A stretch of DNA of 44,341 nt, from the IMG/VR virus record IMGVR_UViG_3300012206_000002, positions 1 through 44,341 of that record. The stretch is one strand, 5' to 3'. This document shows positions 38,328 through 44,308 of this stretch, one piece after another. The notes under the pieces were generated by a model. The model worked only from the letters and a program-made list of their open reading frames with translations. It made no database searches and was not told the DNA's origin. Origin of the DNA: a virus. The number at the start of each line of letters is the position of its first letter. Positions within the stretch are counted from its first letter, which is position 1. The position numbers and the translations under genes were made by a program.

Positions 38328-38630
38328 CTAGAACGTACGGTCGTGCACGTCCACCCGGACCCAGCCTTCGAGGTGCCTACTATTGTCTTGCCACTTCACC
38401 ATACGGGGTCCGCAGCCTACCCGAAGCTCATCTGACAGGGACATGTCGATGAAGTACCCCGGCTCGAACTTGGGGGCCAGTTCGGTGATGGTAGCAGTGT
38501 CCGGGATGAACAGAGCACCGTACTCAGAGGAGCTGGCTACGAGATTGTTGTCTTCGCTAAAGATACCCCTGTCCGGCTCGAAAGGTCGGTCCAATTCCAC
38601 TGTGAAGGTTACTTCGTATTCCTTGGTCAT
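38328..38630 (-). CDS. Hypothetical protein, paralogue of the gene at 39299
   Basis: A 100-residue protein, MTKEYEVTFTVELDRPFEPD. Its first half matches the start of the gene at 39299 (VTKYHVEFDVEMD): both have a strand of the type TK(E)YxVxFxVE(L/M)D and then ADAVITEVAP / DTATITELAP. The C-terminal halves differ. The shared strand-turn-strand domain is of unknown function. The ATG overlaps the upstream stop by 4 bases. Confidence 0.75.
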   Translation of the reverse strand: MTKEYEVTFTVELDRPFEPDRGIFSEDNNLVASSSEYGALFIPDTATITELAPKFEPGYFIDMSLSDELRVGCGPRMVKWQDNSRHLEGWVRVDVHDRTF

Positions 38631-38836
38631 AGCAGCTCCAGTTCATCTTCAGTGCACGTCCAGAAGTCGTCCTCAGGCAGGCCTGACTCCTCGGGGGCGA
38701 TACGAACCTCGTATAGCGGGTGGATACCGGGCTCAGGTACGTCAATGATATCCCCAGCAACACCTCGCGGATAACCTGGGATAGACGAGTTCCCGTACTT
38801 CACAATGCAGACGCTGTCGCCGATTCGGAACGCCAT
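38627..38836 (-). CDS. Small SH3/KOW-like protein
   Basis: A 69-residue protein starting at the ATG overlapping the previous TGA (38836). MAFRIGDSVCIVKYGNSSIP, with GDIIDV and LYEVRIAPEE later, is the pattern of a small beta-barrel of the KOW/SH3 class (a G-D-x-V start, Gly turn, strand). Such domains bind RNA polymerase, ribosome or nucleic acid. The longer frame to 38983 lacks a start signal. The fold call is tentative. Confidence 0.72.
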   Translation of the reverse strand: MAFRIGDSVCIVKYGNSSIPGYPRGVAGDIIDVPEPGIHPLYEVRIAPEESGLPEDDFWTCTEDELELL

Positions 38837-39039
38837 CAGTAAGTCCTCTCTTCGATGCCGAAAGGCCAGGTATCTGGACTGGCCTCCACCAGAGCCACCG
38901 CAAAGGCGACGGCCCAAGTGGTGTACGCAGCCACCAAGCCCCACACTTCGTGATCTCCGACCACTACCAACTGCTGCACACACCAGGAGTCCATGAGCTT
39001 GCGGACTCGTACAGTCGGCTTGCTAGCCAAGGCTATCAT
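38836..39039 (-). CDS. Small protein with hydrophobic helix
   Basis: A 67-residue protein; the ATG at 39039 overlaps the stop of the membrane protein gene upstream (ATGA). Residues about 33-53 (VWGLVAAYTTWAVAFAVALV) could span the membrane or form a buried helix. It ends PDTWPFGIEERTY. Since it directly follows a two-span membrane protein, a joint membrane function is possible. An internal ATG at 38994 is a less likely start. Confidence 0.65.
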   Translation of the reverse strand: MIALASKPTVRVRKLMDSWCVQQLVVVGDHEVWGLVAAYTTWAVAFAVALVEASPDTWPFGIEERTY

Positions 39040-39302
39040 GCCCAAATCGCAAACGCAAAGTGGCCGGTCAACCACACCATCGTGAGTACGAACAGGCCGA
39101 TGAAGAACAGGTGGAAGAAGGACCACTGGGTGATCGGCTGGCCCTTGACCACACTGAGCATGTGCCACACGGCGGCTGACAGGGTGTTCTGGGGACGGCC
39201 TGCGGCCAACTGCCACAGCTCGTAGGTGAGGAAGGTGGTGAACCAGATGATGAACCATGCGGCCCAGAACGTCAGGGAGAAATGGCTGGGGTGATAGTTC
39301 AC
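39036..39302 (-). CDS. Two-span membrane protein
   Basis: An 88-residue protein with two strong transmembrane helices: about 8-32 (LTFWAAWFIIWFTTFLTYEL) and about 62-86 (FHLFFIGLFVLTMVWLTGHF), separated by a polar loop. Topology resembles small holin-like or superinfection-exclusion membrane proteins. It is in the early operon with the polymerase rather than with the endolysin, which speaks against a main holin role. The start overlaps the previous stop by 4 bases. Confidence 0.78.
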   Translation of the reverse strand: MNYHPSHFSLTFWAAWFIIWFTTFLTYELWQLAAGRPQNTLSAAVWHMLSVVKGQPITQWSFFHLFFIGLFVLTMVWLTGHFAFAIWA

Positions 39303-39766
39303 GGCGCCTCGATCCCGAGGTACTGGATCGGGTGGTCCTCTTCGATGGTGTCATCATTGCACGATGATGAGTCCCATAAGTTCCAGCTGGGTAAGAAGAT
39401 CTCCCACACACCGGCCTGTCGGCGGTACAGGTCGCCATACTCCATCCGGTAGTACCCGTCCTTGTACTTCTCGTCGGTAGTCTCCTCCGCCCAAGGCTCC
39501 GGATCCTTCATGCGGGTGTAGTTCTGGTAGAACTGATCAGCCGGGTACTCCTCGATTTCCTCGGCAGTCCAGTGGAACACATCCTTCTGGTCATCGGCAT
39601 CCCGGCGGTACCAACCAGTCACAGCAGCGGGGGCAACCTCCGTGATCACCGCATCGGCAGGAAGGTTAAGAGCTTCCCCATTACTAGCCCTTCCCCACTG
39701 GGAGACGGCACTCCTGTGCCAAAGGCTGTCCATCTCAACATCAAACTCCACGTGGTACTTTGTCAC
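39299..39766 (-). CDS. Hypothetical protein, paralogue of the gene at 38328
   Basis: A 155-residue protein. The GTG at 39766 is preferred over the upstream ATG because it matches the start of its paralogue (TKYHVEFDVEMD versus TKEYEVTFTVELD) and overlaps the previous TGA. After the shared domain it has an acidic Tyr/Trp-rich region (EEIEEYPADQFYQNYTRMKD, GYYRMEYGDLYRRQ). The function is unknown. Confidence 0.75.
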   Translation of the reverse strand: MTKYHVEFDVEMDSLWHRSAVSQWGRASNGEALNLPADAVITEVAPAAVTGWYRRDADDQKDVFHWTAEEIEEYPADQFYQNYTRMKDPEPWAEETTDEKYKDGYYRMEYGDLYRRQAGVWEIFLPSWNLWDSSSCNDDTIEEDHPIQYLGIEAP

Positions 39767-39891
39767 AGGGACACATCCCAACCCAGTAGGCGGTACTCTT
39801 CAAGGATCTGGGTGATCCGTGCCTTCGGCACGGCCACAGTGTACACCCGGCTCGGGAGCCGGGTGACCCGAACGAACGTAATCAAGTCCAT
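39763..39891 (-). CDS. 42-residue protein translated from a leaderless start
   Basis: MDLITFVRVTRLPSRVYTVA followed by VPKARITQILEEYRLLGWDV and SL. It is the first gene of the leftward early operon. Its ATG lies six bases after the -10 hexamer TATGGT, so the mRNA probably starts at or next to the A of ATG. The protein is basic, with a strand and a helix, as expected for a small regulator, but no DNA-binding motif is clear. The stop overlaps the next GTG. Confidence 0.75.
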   Translation of the reverse strand: MDLITFVRVTRLPSRVYTVAVPKARITQILEEYRLLGWDVSL

Positions 39892-39897
39892 ACCTCC

Positions 39898-39926
39898 ACC
39901 ATATGGCACTGGGGGTGCCCTGTCAA
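39898..39926 (-). promoter_or_regulatory. Leaderless early promoter PL
   Basis: Minus strand: TTGACA (39926-39921), a 17-base spacer, TATGGT (39903-39898), then six bases and ATG at 39891. Hexamers, spacing and distance to ATG are the same as in the divergent promoter at 40159-40187. Actinobacterial ribosomes start well on leaderless mRNAs, which fits the absence of a normal leader. Confidence 0.88.
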
Positions 39927-40158
39927 GTACTTCAAGGAAGATTGTTCTCTGCGCCTTGCGGCGCAGTAGTAGGTGGTCCAGAAGAGAAATGCCCCCCTAC
40001 CCCCCATGAGGTTTCATGGGAAGGTAGGAGGGAACTTCTCCCGGACCGCTTGTCCAGATGGAGTTCCTGCCCCACAGGTCACCCTGCATAGAGATAGATT
40101 CCACGGATCTGTCGAATCATGCACGTCCCTAGGTAAAGAATTCTTTACCTTACCCACC
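39927..40158. other. Divergent early control region
   Basis: 232 bases between the two early promoters. It holds a hairpin CTGCGCC/GGCGCAG (about 39949-39966), a long imperfect hairpin about 39975-40055 (outer GGTCC/GGACC, inner AGAAG/CTTCT and CCCAT/ATGGG around a Pyr-rich arm), and the 20-base palindrome at 40131-40150. No gene is seen. Operator or origin functions are plausible. Confidence 0.55.
40131..40150. promoter_or_regulatory. Perfect 20-base palindrome, probable operator
   Basis: AGGTAAAGAATTCTTTACCT reads the same on both strands. It ends eight bases before the -35 hexamer of the rightward early promoter, a typical place for an activator or a repressor of the first replication gene. 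Its half-site AGGTAAAG is repeated twice in direct orientation near the late promoter (7548-7566). Confidence 0.75.
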
Positions 40159-40187
40159 TTGACAGACCCACGGTCCGTAGGTATGGT
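40159..40187 (+). promoter_or_regulatory. Leaderless early promoter PR
   Basis: TTGACA (40159-40164), a 17-base spacer and TATGGT (40182-40187), then TGTGGC and the ATG at 40194. This is a near-consensus sigma-A promoter whose start site coincides with the ATG, so the mRNA would be leaderless. It drives the replication operon. Confidence 0.88.
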
Positions 40188-40193
40188 TGTGGC

Positions 40194-40775
40194 ATGGAAG
40201 AACTCATCCGGAAGCACATGGCCCGTGCGAAGCGGGTCGTACACGCCGAGTCGTTCAAGTGGTACATACCTGAGTGCGACCAGGAGGACATCCTCCAGAG
40301 CACGATCACCAACGTCATCCAGTACTGGAAGCCCCCGGCCATCAAAGATCCAGAGGCGTACTACCTCAGTTGCCTGCACATGCAGGCCCGGTCTGTGGTC
40401 ATGCGTTTGAAGGGCTACCACAACGGGAAGAAACGACCTCAGCAGCTCAAGGCGGCCGGGGAAGAGGCTACCTCAACGGTCGGGTTGTACCAGCCGACTA
40501 CCGAAGGAGATACCTTGCTCTTGGACGAGAGGATCTTGCCGACCATGCCGTCAGCTGAAGATGTCTACCTGGCCACCGTCCCCAGCAAGCGTGAGACGGC
40601 CCTCAGGGAGGCCGTAGACAGCCTGCCAGATCGTCAGCGGGTGGTTCTGACCCACCAGTTCTACGAAGAGCTCAGCGTGGCTGAGAGCGCTTCGGCTCTG
40701 GGACTCACCATCTCCGAGGTATCCTCCCTGCGGAGCAACGCCCTTCGGGCTCTGAAGAGGAAGCTCAATGCCTAA
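40194..40775 (+). CDS. Sigma-70-like factor, first gene of the replication operon
   Basis: A 193-residue protein with ECF sigma layout. Region-2-like: ECDQEDILQSTITNVIQYW near residue 30, followed by YYLSCLHMQARSVVMRLKG. Region-4-like helix-turn-helix near 140-190: LREAVDSLPDRQRVVLTHQF, EELSVAESASALGLTISEV and SSLRSNALRALKRKL. The matching of SLPDRQRVVLxHxFxE with sigma region 4 is good. It starts at the leaderless ATG of PR. As the first early product it could steer host RNA polymerase to phage middle genes; an anti-host role is an alternative. Confidence 0.85.
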   Translation: MEELIRKHMARAKRVVHAESFKWYIPECDQEDILQSTITNVIQYWKPPAIKDPEAYYLSCLHMQARSVVMRLKGYHNGKKRPQQLKAAGEEATSTVGLYQPTTEGDTLLLDERILPTMPSAEDVYLATVPSKRETALREAVDSLPDRQRVVLTHQFYEELSVAESASALGLTISEVSSLRSNALRALKRKLNA

Positions 40776-40953
40776 GGCTAAGAAGTTGGAGCGGTTGAGT
40801 ATCAACCACGACAAGAACAAGCAGAACGTGTACGTGTTTTGGATCGACGGAGTGACCTCAGGCACCATCTCCCTGACCCCTGAAGAGGCGATCGCCATTG
40901 GCGAGGTCGGTCAGATGGCCAAGGTCTACCGAGAGGAGACGAAAGGTGCCTAA
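40768..40953 (+). CDS. 61-residue hypothetical protein
   Basis: A 61-residue protein, MPKAKKLERLSINHDKNKQN, with a strand (VYVFWIDGVTSGTISL) and a helix (PEEAIAIGEVGQMAKVYR). It overlaps both neighbours by 8 bases, so it is tightly coupled. No domain is recognised. Its basic start suggests a nucleic-acid contact, but this is a guess. Confidence 0.75.
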   Translation: MPKAKKLERLSINHDKNKQNVYVFWIDGVTSGTISLTPEEAIAIGEVGQMAKVYREETKGA

Positions 40954-41824
40954 GGACTTCGTGCCACCTCATTTTTCGTACTCCTCCATGTCGAGCTGGA
41001 TGCAGTGCGGCCAGCAGTACTATCTCCAGAAGATGGCCCACGTTCCGGAGCTGCCCTCCTGGTGGCTGGTGGGAGGCAGCGCGGTTCACGCGGTGACCGA
41101 GCAGTACGACCTGGAAAATTTTCCAGAAAATGGTATAGACCAATTATGGCAGGACACCTTCAACGCTGGCGTTGAGGAGCAGAAGACCCGCTTCCCCGAT
41201 GTATCCAAGTGGCGCACGGCGGGGCGCAAGTCCAAGGCCAAGCCTGATGGTGAAGACTACCTGGCCTGGATGGACCTTGGTCCGCAGTTCGTGCGGAACT
41301 ACATCGAGTGGCGCAAGCTGACCCAGTTCAAGATCTGGGATGAAGCTGTAGTCGGCTTCGACCAGGATACCGGCGAGGTCGAGACGACCTCTGGTGTTGA
41401 GCTCTCGCTGGAGTTCGAGATCGGTGGTTGGATGTGCCGAGGGTCCATCGACCGAGTGTTCTACGTGCCGAACTCGACGGACCTGATCGTAGTGGATATA
41501 AAGACCGGCTCTCGGATGCCGGATAATGACCTTCAGCTTGGCATGTACGCCGTGGGCATGGAGGTGCAGTACGGTGAGCGCCCCAAGTACGGGGCGTTCT
41601 ACAACCCCCGCTTGAACAAGATGAGTGATCTCTTCGATATGTCGCCCTACACGGTTGACAGCCTGGCCCAGATGGGTGTACAGTTCAAGAGCGCGATCAA
41701 GAACAAGATCTTCCTTCCTCACAAGTCCGTCCTATGCGGCTACTGTAGCGTATCTGCTGGTTGCGCCGCAGTGGGCGGCAAGGATGCCCATCTTTACACT
41801 ATCGAGAAGGTGTTGAATGCCTGA
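40946..41824 (+). CDS. Cas4-family / RecB-like exonuclease
   Basis: A 292-residue PD-(D/E)xK nuclease. It starts at GTG 40946, overlapping the previous stop; the frame upstream is a shadow. The four-Cys iron-sulphur pattern of Cas4/AddB-type nucleases is present: one Cys near residue 21 (SSWMQCGQQYYLQK) and CGYCSVSAGC near 263. The catalytic core includes LVGGSAVHAVTE (His), SIDRVFYV (Asp) and LIVVDIKTG (Asp and Lys) near 185. Phage Cas4-like nucleases process DNA ends in recombination or replication; there is no CRISPR array here. The next gene remnant starts inside its end. Confidence 0.88.
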   Translation: MPKDFVPPHFSYSSMSSWMQCGQQYYLQKMAHVPELPSWWLVGGSAVHAVTEQYDLENFPENGIDQLWQDTFNAGVEEQKTRFPDVSKWRTAGRKSKAKPDGEDYLAWMDLGPQFVRNYIEWRKLTQFKIWDEAVVGFDQDTGEVETTSGVELSLEFEIGGWMCRGSIDRVFYVPNSTDLIVVDIKTGSRMPDNDLQLGMYAVGMEVQYGERPKYGAFYNPRLNKMSDLFDMSPYTVDSLAQMGVQFKSAIKNKIFLPHKSVLCGYCSVSAGCAAVGGKDAHLYTIEKVLNA

Positions 41825-41858
41825 GATTACCTTTCGTCTGCCTGGCCGTGAGCAGTGA
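41817..41858 (+). pseudogene. 13-codon 5' remnant of the gene at 42259
   Basis: ATG 41817 to TGA 41858 encodes MPEITFRLPGREQ. The intact gene at 42259 begins MPDLTFRLPGNAQ. The short ORF is thus the original 5' end of that gene, cut off by insertion of the HNH gene (41855-42259), while the downstream copy has a second, slightly diverged 5' end. Its TGA overlaps the GTG of the HNH gene, so it now serves as a leader ORF giving coupled translation of the nuclease. Confidence 0.85.
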
Positions 41859-42259
41859 TCCCTGAGTGGGACAGGTTCTGGGCAAAAGTTTCGGCCGAGG
41901 GTGACTGTTGGATCTGGACTGCCCAGATCACGGCTAACGGGTACGGGGCTTTTCGTTCCAAGGGTCGAGGCGCTTACGCGCATCGGGTCTCGTATGAGTT
42001 TATGGTGGCCGAGATTCCGGAGGGGCTGCATATTGATCATCTATGCAGGAACCGGAAGTGCGTCAACCCAGACCACCTAGATCCTGTGACAAAGCGAGAA
42101 AATGACCGGCGCAGGCCCCCGAAGACCCATTGCCCCAAGATGCATATGTATGACGAACAGAACACGTATTTCGATAAACTTGGCGTGAAGGTCTGTAGGG
42201 CCTGTGGCCGAGATCGTGCGCGTAAAAAGTACCGGACCCTCCACGGATTGGAAGTTTGA
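41855..42259 (+). CDS. HNH homing endonuclease inserted at the start of the gene at 42259
   Basis: A 134-residue nuclease of the HNH_3 class: GDCWIWTAQITANGYGAF, AHRVSYEFMVAEIPEG, then the active-site motif IDHLCRNRKCVNPDHL with all catalytic residues, and a C-terminal zinc knuckle (THCPKMH and VCRACGRDRARKK). The GTG start lies inside the TGA of a 13-codon ORF and has no ribosome binding site of its own. The TGA overlaps the ATG of the next gene. AT-richer codons than the neighbours support recent arrival. Confidence 0.88.
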   Translation: MIPEWDRFWAKVSAEGDCWIWTAQITANGYGAFRSKGRGAYAHRVSYEFMVAEIPEGLHIDHLCRNRKCVNPDHLDPVTKRENDRRRPPKTHCPKMHMYDEQNTYFDKLGVKVCRACGRDRARKKYRTLHGLEV

Positions 42260-42648
42260 TGCCAGACCTTACTTTTCGACTTCCTGGCAACGCTCAATAT
42301 TCGTATGCAGAAGTGACGTTCTCCGCCAATGAGTTCCTGACGCTGAATCCCGGAGAGATCCGCGCGTCCCTTGAGGGAGCTCTTGCCGACCTTAACTCCG
42401 CCTTCCCGAGGAGTGCGGCGGCCCAGCCCACCCAGCTGCCACAAGCCGCCCCTGTGGCCCAGCAGCAGCCTCAGCAGGCCGCTCCGGCTCCCGCCGGACA
42501 GAACTGCGTCCACGGTCCGCGCAAGCACTCCAAGGGCACCAGTGCCCGTGGCGAGTGGCAGGCCCTGTTCTGCGCTCAGCCCAAGGGGCAGGGCCAGTGC
42601 CCCGCTGTGTGGCTGAAGGCTGGCGAGCCTAGGTGGGTCTGGGGATAG
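42259..42648 (+). CDS. Hypothetical replication protein, target of the HNH insertion
   Basis: A 129-residue protein: an N-terminal beta domain (MPDLTFRLPGNAQYSYAEVT, then NEFLTLNPGEIRASLEGALA), a Gln/Pro/Ala linker and a C-terminal Cys-containing segment (NCVHGPRKHSKGTSARGEWQ, LFCAQPKGQGQCPAVW) that looks like a zinc ribbon with Cys and His. Between the nuclease and helicase genes it is probably part of the replisome, for instance a DNA-binding accessory. The start is the ATG overlapping the HNH stop. Confidence 0.78.
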   Translation: MPDLTFRLPGNAQYSYAEVTFSANEFLTLNPGEIRASLEGALADLNSAFPRSAAAQPTQLPQAAPVAQQQPQQAAPAPAGQNCVHGPRKHSKGTSARGEWQALFCAQPKGQGQCPAVWLKAGEPRWVWG

Positions 42649-43427
42649 TGCTCTCTCTCGCCAAGACGTTACGCCAGGAAGGAAACCGAGGAGAGGCCCT
42701 TCCTGACCTGTTCAAGAGCTTCACGGTGAACGGTGTTCGTTTTCGGCGAGGTGGACTGCATTTGATCGCGGGCCAGCCTGGGTCCTACAAGACTCAGCTG
42801 GCCCTCGCTCTGGCAGATGCGTGGAAGTTGCCGACACTGTACTTCTCCAATGACAGTGATGAAACCACGGTGGCTTCCCGCATGATTGCCCGCAGAATGC
42901 GGGTCAACACAGAGCGAATCGAAGAGCGTATGCACCGGGAGCCCAAGTGGGCGAGTTCCCAACTGACTGACCTTGACCACATCAAATGGAACTTCAGCCC
43001 GAATCCCACCCTACCAGAGGTTGAAGAAGAGCTTCAGGCTTTCAACGAAGTCTTCGGGACCCCCCCGGTCTTGGTGGTCGTGGACGTTCTCATGAAGATG
43101 AACTACGTTGAGGACAGCGAGCACACTACCGCCATTCGAATCACAGACTACCTGGCGGGTATTGCTCGGGACTACTCCGCTTGTGTGCTCCTGGTGCATC
43201 ACGCCTCCGAGGGGGTGCCGGGAAATCCGGTGCCTCCTCGTTCGGCGGTTTTGCAGAAAGTCTCGCAGTTCCCCTCGCTGATCCTGAATGTGGCCCCTAT
43301 GCCGTGGACTGGGGATCTGGCTATCTGCGCCGTTAAGAACCGGCACGGAAAGCAGGACCCCTCCGGCAAAGACCACTTCATCTTGAAAGCTTATCCGGCT
43401 CAATGTACCTTTGAGGACATGCCCTGA
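42648..43427 (+). CDS. DnaB-like replicative helicase (RecA-type ATPase)
   Basis: A 259-residue ATPase. Walker A GQPGSYKT near residue 42 and Walker B VLVVVDV near 142 mark a RecA fold; HRE, Asp and Gln residues of the later motifs (VLLVHHASEG, CAVKNRHGKQDP) follow. It lacks the N-terminal DnaB domain and is short, as in other actinophage DnaB-like helicases. It would unwind DNA for the polymerase. GTG 42648 overlapping the previous TAG is preferred to GTG 42633. Confidence 0.85.
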   Translation: MLSLAKTLRQEGNRGEALPDLFKSFTVNGVRFRRGGLHLIAGQPGSYKTQLALALADAWKLPTLYFSNDSDETTVASRMIARRMRVNTERIEERMHREPKWASSQLTDLDHIKWNFSPNPTLPEVEEELQAFNEVFGTPPVLVVVDVLMKMNYVEDSEHTTAIRITDYLAGIARDYSACVLLVHHASEGVPGNPVPPRSAVLQKVSQFPSLILNVAPMPWTGDLAICAVKNRHGKQDPSGKDHFILKAYPAQCTFEDMP

Positions 43428-43600
43428 TGGCCAAATACGTGATTTCCGTGGGTGGCGCACCGCGCCGGAAGAGCAAGTACCTGCACGTGCAGGAAGGCAC
43501 GAAGGTTCGGGCCGTGGCTCGATTCCTCTCTAGGGAGGATGCCGAGTACTTCAAGTCAATATTGCTTGGCGTTCTCCCGATTGAGAGGGAGGATGACTAA
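43427..43600 (+). CDS. 57-residue basic protein
   Basis: MAKYVISVGGAPRRKSKYLH followed by VQEGTKVRAVARFLSREDAE and a hydrophobic helix (YFKSILLGVLPIER). It is basic with a strand, turn, strand, helix pattern. It starts at the ATG overlapping the helicase TGA and ends 8 bases into the next gene. A nucleic-acid-binding adaptor is possible. It was not recognised from a family. Confidence 0.72.
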   Translation: MAKYVISVGGAPRRKSKYLHVQEGTKVRAVARFLSREDAEYFKSILLGVLPIEREDD

Positions 43601-43982
43601 CACAGCTAGCGCAAACCGTCGCTTTGGCTTCAACGCCGAGGCAGAGCTACTACAGTACCTTCGTGACTCAGGCCGCCCGACAGAGCGTCTGTATCTGGCT
43701 GGTACCGAAGATGAGGGGGACCTCATCACGTACGACCCTGATCTCCGGTCAACCATCATCCAACTGAAGACCTACTCAGCTCGTACCGCGAAGGGCGCAG
43801 AGCGCCCTCTGCCGGTCTCAAAGGTCCGGGGTTGGTGGAGGGACCTGGCGGCCCAGCGAGAGGCTTACAGAGCCCACAGAGGCCTCTCTGAGGCCCCCGG
43901 AGGTATCCTGGTCGTGAAGGTAAAGGGCCAGCCCTGGGACGACGCCATGATTATTCAACGGTTGGGAGACTGGGCAACATGA
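43593..43982 (+). CDS. Holliday-junction resolvase-like nuclease
   Basis: A 129-residue protein. RRFGFNAEAELLQYLRDSGR gives an N-terminal helix with a Glu, then YLAGTEDEGDLITYDPDLRS has the Asp of a PD-(D/E)xK core, followed by TIIQLKTYS with the Lys. This layout matches small phage resolvases that cut branched DNA before packaging. ATG 43593 begins the conserved domain; the longer frame from 43452 is not supported. The usual Glu in ExK is Gln here, so catalysis is not certain. Confidence 0.75.
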   Translation: MTNTASANRRFGFNAEAELLQYLRDSGRPTERLYLAGTEDEGDLITYDPDLRSTIIQLKTYSARTAKGAERPLPVSKVRGWWRDLAAQREAYRAHRGLSEAPGGILVVKVKGQPWDDAMIIQRLGDWAT

Positions 43983-44308
43983 TCCGAGGAGTACTCAGCC
44001 ACTACGGCGTGACGGTCTCCGACCGGCCTGTGTGGCAGCGGGTGAGCTGTCCTGTCCATGATGACGCGCACGCCAGTGCCAGTGTGATGACCTTCGGCCC
44101 CTCGCCCCGGCTGGTGTGCCATGTGTGCGGGAAGACATGGGGTCCGATAGAGCTCGTTATGGAGATGGAGGGACTGGCCCGAGATGCTGCTGAGCAGCGA
44201 GCAACGGAACTTGCTCCAAACGAGCGCCGAGACATACAATCGCAGCCTGTGGCGAGCGGAAGAGTACTTGGCAAGCCGAGGACTTTCTCTAGAGTTCGCG
44301 GATGGTGA
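43979..44308 (+). CDS. DNA primase, zinc-binding subunit (CHC2-like)
   Basis: A 109-residue protein with a CHC2-type zinc site: SCPVHDDAHASASV (Cys24 and His27) and VCHVCGK (Cys47 and Cys50). It would recognise the template and dock with the TOPRIM subunit encoded in an overlapping frame from ATG 44184. The two frames overlap by 125 bases, with the second in +1 relative frame. Its stop (44306-44308) lies inside the terminal repeat. It starts at the ATG overlapping the previous stop. Confidence 0.88.
   Translation: MIRGVLSHYGVTVSDRPVWQRVSCPVHDDAHASASVMTFGPSPRLVCHVCGKTWGPIELVMEMEGLARDAAEQRATELAPNERRDIQSQPVASGRVLGKPRTFSRVRGW

Noticed and set aside
40946-41824. Cas4 gene as evidence of a CRISPR system
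   Set aside because: No Cas1, Cas2 or repeat-spacer array is present. Cas4-like nucleases are ordinary replication or recombination genes in actinophages.
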